Below are positions 61,133 to 64,000 of a stretch of 64,000 nt of DNA, piece by piece. The translations under genes and the position numbers were made by a program. Within the stretch, counting starts at the first letter, position 1, and each line of letters starts with the position of its first letter. The DNA is from Myxococcales bacterium (GTDB lineage Bacteria; Myxococcota_A; UBA9042). The DNA lies in the NCBI GenBank assembly GCA_947491025.1, contig CANLIC010000007.1, positions 94,816 through 158,815 on the forward strand. The letters are read 5' to 3'. The notes beneath the pieces were generated by a model. The model did no database searches. It saw nothing but the letters and a program-made list of their open reading frames with translations, and had not been told where the DNA came from.

Positions 61133-62095
61133 TCAGTGCAGCAGCAGGGTGACGAGGTGTTCGATGGCGACGTGGCCCGGGCCCATGCCGGCGGCCACCA
61201 CAGCGAGGCCGAGGGCAGCGAAGCTCAGCCGCCAGCCCCAGGACCTGGGCGCCGGATTGAGCAGGTGCGCCACCCGGGCCTCGAGCGCGCTCGACGCCAC
61301 CGAGACGCCAATCGGCGGCGCCTGGATGCCGAGGCGCAGCACCTCTGCCAGCGTCGTGGCCACCGCCAAGGCCCCGCCCGCGCGCTGCGCTGCCACCGCG
61401 TCGCAGGCCTGTTCGCGCGCGAGGTCGATCTGGGCGATCAGCGGGCGCGCCACGATGCGCGGCAGGATCGCCGCCGCCAGCCGCTCGAGCGAGGCCATGC
61501 GGCAGTCCCCGCGCGCGACGTGGGCCCGCTCATGCGCCAGCACGACCTCGCGACCACGCGCCGAGAGCCGCAGCAGCAGGCCCTCGCTCAGCAGCACGGT
61601 TGGCCGCCACCAGCCCACCGTGAGCGCGATGGGGTCGTCGCGGTCGAGCAGGCGGACGTCGGCGCCCAGTTCGCTCGGCCGACTGACCGCGACCAGGGCG
61701 CGCGCGAGCCGCCACTCGTCGCCAGCCCGGCGCAGGGCGAGGCCGAGCAGGGCGGTGACCGGCACCAACACCGCCAAGGCGATCATCCAGCCGACGGGAC
61801 CCTCCGCGCCGTGTGGCGGGTGCAGGAAGCAGAGGTGGTGGTGGTGGCCGACGCCCGTGGTCAGGCAGTGGTCGGCCGAGCGCAGGAAGGCGGCGGCGAG
61901 GTCGGGCGCCATCGCGCTCGCCAGCAGCAGCAGAGGCAGCCACAGCGGCGCCAGCAGCCACGCCCGCGCCACCGCCAGCCGCCGTTGCGGCTCGCCGCCG
62001 CCGGCCTCGCTCGGGGCAAAAAGCGCCACCGCGACCCAGGTTCCGAGGGCCAGCGGCGCAAAGGCGAGGGCCAGCGCCTCGAGGAGACCGATCAT
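61133..62095 (-). CDS. BlaR1-type M56 membrane metalloprotease with His/Cys-rich loop
   Basis: The 320-residue protein has three or four membrane helices and the gluzincin site LAHERAHVARGD (His188, Glu189, His192); the third ligand lies in REQACDAVAAQR. In BlaR1/MecR1 systems this protease is activated by an outside signal and inactivates the cognate BlaI repressor. Here there is no beta-lactam-binding sensor domain. Instead the loop between helices 2 and 3 is SADHCLTTGVGHHHHLCFLHPPHG (residues 73-96 region), with two cysteines and seven histidines, a plausible external metal sensor. It overlaps the repressor gene (ATGA) and precedes the efflux genes. Confidence 0.85.
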   Translation of the reverse strand: MIGLLEALALAFAPLALGTWVAVALFAPSEAGGGEPQRRLAVARAWLLAPLWLPLLLLASAMAPDLAAAFLRSADHCLTTGVGHHHHLCFLHPPHGAEGPVGWMIALAVLVPVTALLGLALRRAGDEWRLARALVAVSRPSELGADVRLLDRDDPIALTVGWWRPTVLLSEGLLLRLSARGREVVLAHERAHVARGDCRMASLERLAAAILPRIVARPLIAQIDLAREQACDAVAAQRAGGALAVATTLAEVLRLGIQAPPIGVSVASSALEARVAHLLNPAPRSWGWRLSFAALGLAVVAAGMGPGHVAIEHLVTLLLH

Positions 62096-62493
62096 CGCTC
62101 GGCCTCGTGGAGCCGCTCAGCGATCATCTGCTCGAGTCGGCGCAGCGTCGCCTCGCCGCGCACTTCGGCCAGGTCGACGAAGGCCGCCAGCAAGCCCGCG
62201 CCGCCGGCATCGCCGAACTGCGCTGCGACGCCCTCGATGAGCTGGCGCTGCAGCTCAGCGCGGCCGACCACGGCGCGGTACACGTAGGCGTGACTGACCT
62301 TGTCGCGCTGCAAGAGGCCCTTGTCGGCGAGGCGCTTGAGCGCGGACGACACCGTATTGACCGAGATGCCTCGCGGCGCGCCGACGCGCTCGTGCACCGC
62401 CTGCGGCGCCAGCGGGCCCTCGTCCCAGAGCACGTCGAGGACGCCGCGCTCCAGCTCGCCGAGGGCCAGATCTGAGATGCGAAGCTGTGGCAT
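62092..62493 (-). CDS. BlaI/MecI/CopY-family transcriptional repressor
   Basis: ATG 62493 gives 133 residues. The winged-helix signature is clear: ISDLALGELERGVLDVLWDEGPLAPQAVHERV, then SVNTVSSALKRLADKGLLQRDK (recognition helix) and the wing HAYVYRAVV; a C-terminal dimerisation helix pair follows. The CopY C-terminal zinc/copper motif (CxCx4CxC) is absent, so it fits the BlaI/MecI branch, which is derepressed by cleavage through an M56 partner. That partner overlaps it downstream. It probably represses its own operon through the dyad at 62555-62577. Confidence 0.9.
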   Translation of the reverse strand: MPQLRISDLALGELERGVLDVLWDEGPLAPQAVHERVGAPRGISVNTVSSALKRLADKGLLQRDKVSHAYVYRAVVGRAELQRQLIEGVAAQFGDAGGAGLLAAFVDLAEVRGEATLRRLEQMIAERLHEAER

Positions 62494-62554
62494 CGGGTGG
62501 CGTCCATAGGCTGGGCCGCGGCAGGCGGCGCGGCTGCTCCACGCTAGCCATCCC

Positions 62555-62577
62555 AATTCCGACTGTCAATCGGAGTT
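62555..62577. promoter_or_regulatory. Operator-like dyad upstream of the BlaI-type repressor
   Basis: The arms AATTCCGA and TCGGAGTT flank a 7-bp centre (CTGTCAA) and match in seven of eight bases as inverted repeats. The dyad is AT-richer than its surroundings and centred about 73 bp before the repressor start. BlaI-type dimers bind such dyads. A second shorter palindrome, CGAGT-CCG-ACTCG, is at 62598-62610. Confidence 0.55.
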
Positions 62578-62744
62578 GCATCGCCACCGGCCGCAATCGA
62601 GTCCGACTCGTCCTCGCTCTGCTGCCTCGGCCCGGATGCGGACAACGGCCTGCCACTACGAAGAGATGCATCGGTCTGGGTTCGCAAGGCCGGGCGACGG
62701 CCCCAACGCGCGCCGCCGTCTGTATCCCGGGCGCGCTCTTGACC

Positions 62745-63590
62745 CTACGACCCGCCGGCCGCCGCGCGGCGACGCTGCTCATCTTGCTCGTCCTGCTCGA
62801 GCTCCCAGAGCAGGGCGCGCAGGTCGACGTCGTGGTCCGACGGCGTGTGATTGCCGGTCAGCGCTGTGTCAGGGCGCAGGTCGCCGCGGGCGTAGAGGTC
62901 CCAGAGCTCGGCGCCATGGCGCATCGGCCGCGTCGTCGGCCCGAACCCGCGGAGAAAGCGGTGCAAGTTGTTGACGTCCCGCAGCAGGATGCGCCGGGCG
63001 CCCTGGTTGTGGGCCGCGTCGATGGCTTGCGGGAGGTCGATGATTACGGGCCCGTCCTTGTCAAGCAAGACGTTGAAATCCGACAGGTCGCCGTGCACGA
63101 CGCCGGCACACAGCATCCGGGTCACCTCGCGCAGCAGCTGGTCGAAGATGGCCTCGGCCTGCACCGCGTCCAAATCCGCCTCGGCGAGCCGCGGCGCAGG
63201 CTGGCCCTCGGCGTCCTTGATCAGCTCCATCACCAGCACGCCGTCGAGGAAGTGGTGGGGCGTCGGCACCCGCACGCCGGCGGCGCGCAGGCGATAGACC
63301 ATCTCGACCTCGGTGTTGCGCCAGGCCGCCTCTTCCTGCTCCTTGCCGTGGCGGCTGCCGCGGGCCATGGCGCGCGCATCGCGGGAATTGCGGGTGCGGC
63401 GGCCCTCGGTGTACTCCGCGCGCTTCGTAAACGAGCGATGCGCCGCGTCCTTGTAGACCTTCGCCACCCGCTCTTCGCCGCCGGAGACGACGAGGTAGAC
63501 CTGGGCTTCTTTGCCGCTCATCAGCGGGCGGACGACAGACTCGATGATGCCCTGCTCGAGGAGCGCGCTCAGGGCGGAGGGGAAACGCAT
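62745..63590 (-). CDS. RIO-type protein kinase
   Basis: The 281-residue protein has the RIO kinase layout: a glycine-poor nucleotide loop MSGKEAQVYLVVSG, the ATP-anchoring lysine in RVAKVYKD, a flexible loop with SFTKRAEYTEGRRTRNSRDARAMARG, the catalytic loop VVHGDLSDFNVLL (Asp, Asn) and the metal-binding VIIDLPQAID. RIO1-like proteins phosphorylate serine or hydrolyse ATP in ribosome maturation in archaea and eukaryotes; bacterial copies have unknown substrates. Basic and Asp/Glu-rich C-terminal tails are typical. The gene is alone, in the same orientation as the efflux operon but 168 bp before the repressor dyad. Confidence 0.88.
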   Translation of the reverse strand: MRFPSALSALLEQGIIESVVRPLMSGKEAQVYLVVSGGEERVAKVYKDAAHRSFTKRAEYTEGRRTRNSRDARAMARGSRHGKEQEEAAWRNTEVEMVYRLRAAGVRVPTPHHFLDGVLVMELIKDAEGQPAPRLAEADLDAVQAEAIFDQLLREVTRMLCAGVVHGDLSDFNVLLDKDGPVIIDLPQAIDAAHNQGARRILLRDVNNLHRFLRGFGPTTRPMRHGAELWDLYARGDLRPDTALTGNHTPSDHDVDLRALLWELEQDEQDEQRRRAAAGGS

Positions 63591-64000
63591 GGCGATGGAC
63601 CGGTCCTGCTGCGCGCGGGCGCTGGCGATGGGGCTCGGCGGGCGCTTTGCGCCGCGGGCCGCGCATCCTGCTTGCGGCGGTGGGTTGGGCGCAAGTCATG
63701 GATGACGGGGAGGGGGGCGTTTGCGCACTTCCGGATATCTTCATCGCTCTACGGCATGGCCCAGGGCAGCGTGCTCGCGCGTCAGCGGAGGGTCAACGAC
63801 GAGGTTCGCGCTCAGGGCCCTTCGAGTGGCGCCGAGGGGATCCTTGAACCTGACACCAGCGCGTATTCTTTCAGGCCGTCGGTGTCGGCTTGGACGGGGG
63901 GGCAGAGTAGATCCTCGCTCACTTGGGGTTGGGCACCGAGCTGCCAGCGTGCGCTCTGCCGCGTGGACCGCCGTTGCTCGCCAGGCTCGACGCGCCCGCC
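63591..64000. other. Terminal region without a supported gene
   Basis: The last 410 bp hold the upstream region of the RIO kinase gene. A plus-strand frame from ATG 63755 stays open to the window edge (82 codons) but has no ribosome-binding site and is rich in Arg/Ser/Trp, so I do not call it. Confidence 0.4.

Noticed and set aside
63755..64000. Plus-strand frame open to the window edge
   Set aside because: No ribosome-binding site, shadow-like composition and no domain in 82 codons; the truncated end prevents a decision.

Overview
This is one contiguous stretch of very G+C-rich (roughly 70% by eye) chromosomal DNA from a Gram-negative, diderm bacterium. The many lipobox lipoproteins, several outer-membrane beta-barrel candidates, cysteine-rich 'C-x5-C-x5-C' repeats, Sel1-like lipoproteins, a polysaccharide locus and an ADP/ATP-carrier-like/HEAT/cNMP fusion point to an uncultured deltaproteobacterial or Myxococcota-type organism. 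That is an inference, because no rRNA or other taxonomic marker gene is present. Start codons were set from Shine-Dalgarno spacing, lipobox signal peptides and gene overlaps, so several differ from the longest open frame.

Region 1 (1-16,130) is the most unusual part. Five same-strand genes encode two paralogous NACHT-type P-loop NTPases made as lipoproteins (363-3774), a proline-rich outer-membrane protein, another lipoprotein, and a lipoprotein with cysteine repeats plus an alpha/beta hydrolase. A fusion of an ADP/ATP-carrier-like transporter, HEAT repeats and a cyclic-nucleotide-binding domain follows (10,072-13,236). A third NACHT lipoprotein lies beyond it on the other strand (15,015-13,342), behind a GNAT-like gene. 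All three NACHT proteins share a lipobox, Walker A, a NACHT-style Walker B, a sensor-1 arginine and ten cysteines in equivalent places. This suggests a disulfide-bonded, extracytoplasmic NTPase family, possibly fed with nucleotide by the neighbouring carrier.

Region 2 (16,167-36,400) is mostly metabolism and envelope: a [4Fe-4S] APS reductase, a MerR-like regulator with a polyproline tail, a CAP-domain lipoprotein, a beta-keto acid cleavage enzyme, two Sel1-like lipoproteins, an M28 peptidase, glycogen synthase, a Nif3-like protein, a 4-hydroxybenzoyl-CoA-reductase-like molybdoenzyme (fused gamma+alpha subunit, separate FAD/[4Fe-4S] subunit, small membrane protein), a large single-pass protein, a methyltransferase and a porin.

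Region 3 (36,400-47,612) holds a REP-like palindromic element, a 37-codon membrane-peptide gene, lepB, a zapA/5-formyl-THF cyclo-ligase/gtrA overlap operon, metG, leuS and a lipoprotein GH1 glycosidase.

Region 4 (47,664-54,651) has two poorly known genes, a processive glycosyltransferase, and a polyprenyl-phosphate sugar transferase overlapping a beta-propeller lipoprotein gene; this is probably polysaccharide synthesis.

Region 5 (55,055-63,590) is a tightly packed operon for a BlaI-type repressor, a BlaR1-type M56 protease with a His/Cys-rich loop, a TolC-like channel, a His-rich membrane-fusion lipoprotein and an RND pump, preceded by an operator-like dyad. It reads as a protease-derepressed metal-efflux operon. 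A RIO-type kinase gene closes the window. I found no rRNA, tRNA, IS element, phage gene or CRISPR array.
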